From assembly GCA_009823395.1 (NCBI GenBank), contig CM020503.1, positions 9,550,001 to 9,614,000 on the forward strand: DNA of 64,000 nucleotides, in the 5' to 3' direction. The notes beneath the pieces are model-generated. The model was given only the letters and a program-made list of their open reading frames with translations, did not search any database and was not told the origin of the DNA. Position numbers and translations under genes: made by a program. Shown piece after piece: positions 61,690 through 64,000 of the stretch. Positions within the stretch are counted from its first letter, which is position 1, and the number at the start of each line of letters is the position of its first letter. The stretch comes from Thamnaconus septentrionalis (Eukaryota; Chordata; Actinopteri; Tetraodontiformes; Monacanthidae).

Positions 61690-61880
61690 GCTCACGAGGA
61701 CAGAGAGGTATGGCAGCGAGAGGAGTCAAGGTTAGTGGGAGGAGGAAAGGAGACAGGCACACAGGACGGATGGAGAAAATTAAAGAGTAGAAGCTGAGCC
61801 ACGAGGGTGGAGAGGCAACGGGAGAGACAAATAACAGGGCTGGGATGGGAGGGAAAGCCTTCGTCAGATGGAGAGCAGGA
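61690..61880. repeat. Purine-rich tract
   Basis: GAGAGG/GGAGGA-rich plus strand; no coding signal. Confidence 0.7.
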
Positions 61881-62869
61881 CAAAATAAAACCATCAGAAA
61901 ATAAATCTGCCCTGCAGAAGCAAGTGTTTCAGCTGCTCAACAACTGGCAGCCTCTCTGAAGAGATGCTTCTTCACATCTTTGTGTTTCCAACACTTCCTG
62001 CGAGGGCTCACCTGACCTTTGCATGGTTGGATTACTTGAAGAAAAAAAAAAAAGCACTTGTCTGCCAAATAACTGTCTGCGCTTGTGTTTTAACACCCGG
62101 TCGTCCATTTCAGGCCGAATACCAGATTGCCGTGGACGTGGCGAAGCGAGTCTTGTTTTCATTCCTTCCCTCTGTCCCTCTCTCTCCTCCTGTCTCTCAC
62201 CGATCGTAATGGCCTCACCACTTTCCTCCACTTATCACAGTCGCCGGCTGCCAAGCATCAAAGCCGTTCCTCAAATGTATTTTAGGACAACAACGCTGCC
62301 AGAGTCGCGGCAACTTGCTGTCTGATTCACAGCAGTGTCATTGCGTGGACGTGAACGCAGAAAGCAACAGGTGAAGTAACACTGTCCCCCTCATCCCACC
62401 AGTACAGCTGATTAAAAACATTTAGAAATGCAAAAGCAAAATTATATAATTCTCTTTATTTTTTTACCAAGTGGAGCCAACCAGTCCCGTGTGCAACAAT
62501 TACTGACCACCCTGAATATTGATGGGTATTTCGCACACTGCATATTTTCATTAATATGCTTAATATTAACACCTTCCAAATGTGATTTGGGCAAACGGTC
62601 ATATTAAAAGCAAACCAATCACATTCTCTTTCCCATTTTTCTTTCTATTTTCTCTTTTCTTTTTCTTTTTTCATTTTCTTGCCAGTTTAACAGTTCGGCT
62701 CGAGTGAGACGAGGCGTCACATTCATGTCACCGTTTTGCGGTGGCGAGCCGTGAGCACTGTATTCAGCACTGGGTCGCTTACGGATGCGATGGTTTCACG
62801 GGCAGACCCGCAGCCGTCGTCACGTCACTCACGCTGTCGGAGGCACGTGGACTCGGGCCGACGCTCCCG

Positions 62870-62983
62870 GCCCATTCATTACTTATTATGTTGAGAATTG
62901 TCGGCTAAAAAGGGAGCCACATGCACGCATGGAAAGAGCCACATATTGCTCGTGAGCCATAGTTTCCCCGACCCCCTAGGCTA
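62870..62983 (-). mobile_element. hAT-like DNA transposon end fragment
   Basis: On the minus strand the fragment begins GGGGGTCGGGGAAACTATGG and continues CTCACGAG and ATGTGGCTCTTT, resembling the 5' end of vertebrate hAT (Charlie-like) elements that start CAGGGGTCGG. The other end was not found. Confidence 0.5.
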
Positions 62984-63125
62984 CAATAATATTCTCCACA
63001 ACAAGCACAGTGCAAAACATAAACTTCACCAAAAACTACAGAAATGGACGCTAAAGCTCGTTTAATCATCATGATCAGAGCTGTGAAGTCACGGCACATA
63101 ACAAATCACCCCACCCCCAATACGC

Positions 63126-63149
63126 ACACACACACACACACACACACAC
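63126..63149. repeat. (CA)n microsatellite
   Basis: 12 CA units. Confidence 0.93.
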
Positions 63150-64000
63150 CCACTGGCCAGGTCAAACAAATTAATGCACATCATCAAAATAAAATCATAT
63201 TTCAAATGCACAATACACGAAAAGTTGCAGGTCTTCTGTAAATTTCGAAGGTTTTTTTTTTTTGTCCAACCCACTTACTATCAACTGTGATTGGACAATT
63301 AACCCCGTACTCTGAAGCTAAGACACACAGCTTGGCCTTGTCCTGGACTCATGAAGGCCAAACCAATGTACAGGTTTAGTAAGACAGTAAATTTTCACTA
63401 CTGATGTGAACGTGTTAGCAGGCTGGAGTAGGCGAGAGAAAATGTATTAAATGTATTATATTAAATGAAATATAATTTTCAAACATTTATTACACTTAAT
63501 TTGAAACTGTTTTTTTGCTCAAAACATTTCTCGGCCTCCCTGAAGGCCACAGGGTTTCCCCACTGCCGTTTTGGAGTTTTTAACTAAACTCCACAACCAG
63601 TCAGCTGAGAAATGAAATCATTCAGACATGAATCTTCTGTTACGGCAGCATCCACACTCGTCTCTTTTCTCTTTTTTGTTCTCTCTCTTGCAAGAGCGAG
63701 GTGTCATTGCACATGCATGGCTGCCCCCGGCGTGGATGTGTGGACTCAAGGTGATGGGGATGAGTAGGTGCAGCGGTAGTCAAACAGGATTGCGATTGAT
63801 CTTGAATTTCAAATTAGAAACCAGCGTGAAGTCTATGCAGACAACAGCTAATGCTGCACTCATTCTGATTCAACCTGTAGCTATCACACTGTGCACCAGC
63901 AGTTGTCAGTGTTGTCTTAAACCAAAACGCAATCCGTCAGTTGGCGCGTCTGTGCGTATCTTCCCTTTTCTGCCACATCGTTAGCCTTTCATCGCTCCGC

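Larger units (their letters stand above)
47001..64000. other. Gene-free stretch, far upstream
   Basis: 47000-47700 is unique-looking, with TAAT-rich and CpG-containing sequence that could be a conserved regulatory element. The rest is microsatellites, purine tracts and ordinary sequence. No coding exon found. Confidence 0.55.

Noticed and set aside
1..64000. CRISPR arrays, operons, riboswitches and bacterial mobile elements
   Set aside because: Direct repeats here are microsatellites or eukaryotic elements, and the gene structure is clearly vertebrate.

Overview
The window is nuclear DNA of a ray-finned (probably teleost) fish. The evidence is one multi-exon vertebrate gene with GT-AG introns, a very high density of CA/GA/TA microsatellites, and fish-style interspersed repeats, including an intact tRNA-derived SINE with a perfect 16-bp target-site duplication. 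No bacterial, viral or organellar features were seen.

The only protein-coding gene I can support is the 5' part of a plasma-membrane Na+/Ca2+ exchanger (SLC8/NCX family) on the minus strand. Ten coding exons run leftwards from 29492 to 19198. A second copy of exon 10 lies at 16066-16258. Joined in frame they give about 620 residues: signal peptide, TM1-TM5 with the alpha-1 repeat, the XIP autoregulatory helix, the start of the large cytosolic loop, the whole CBD1 calcium sensor and the first half of CBD2. The rest of CBD2, its alternatively spliced exons and the C-terminal membrane half are not in the window and should lie beyond base 1. Mammalian SLC8A1-3 encode this region mostly in one exon of about 1.8 kb, so the split structure points to another paralogue. 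My best guess is the fish NCX4 lineage (slc8a4), but this is inference.

Layout: 1-13703 is intron carrying repeats. 13704-16841 and 16842 to about 19973 form a near-identical 3.1-kb tandem duplication, each copy holding one version of exon 10. 19974-29574 holds exons 9 to 1 and their introns. 29575-64000 has no convincing coding sequence. Coding exon 1 is preceded by a good 3' splice site, so a non-coding first exon and the promoter should lie in this right-hand part or beyond it. CpG-rich candidates are at 30.6-31.0 kb and 36.6-37.7 kb.

The most interesting points are the exon-containing tandem duplication, which is either a real mutually exclusive exon pair or a false assembly duplication; the two compensating frameshifts confined to its proximal exon copy; the split exon structure; and a dispersed 16-bp near-palindrome (TTTGTGATGTCACAAA and variants) seen at five places.
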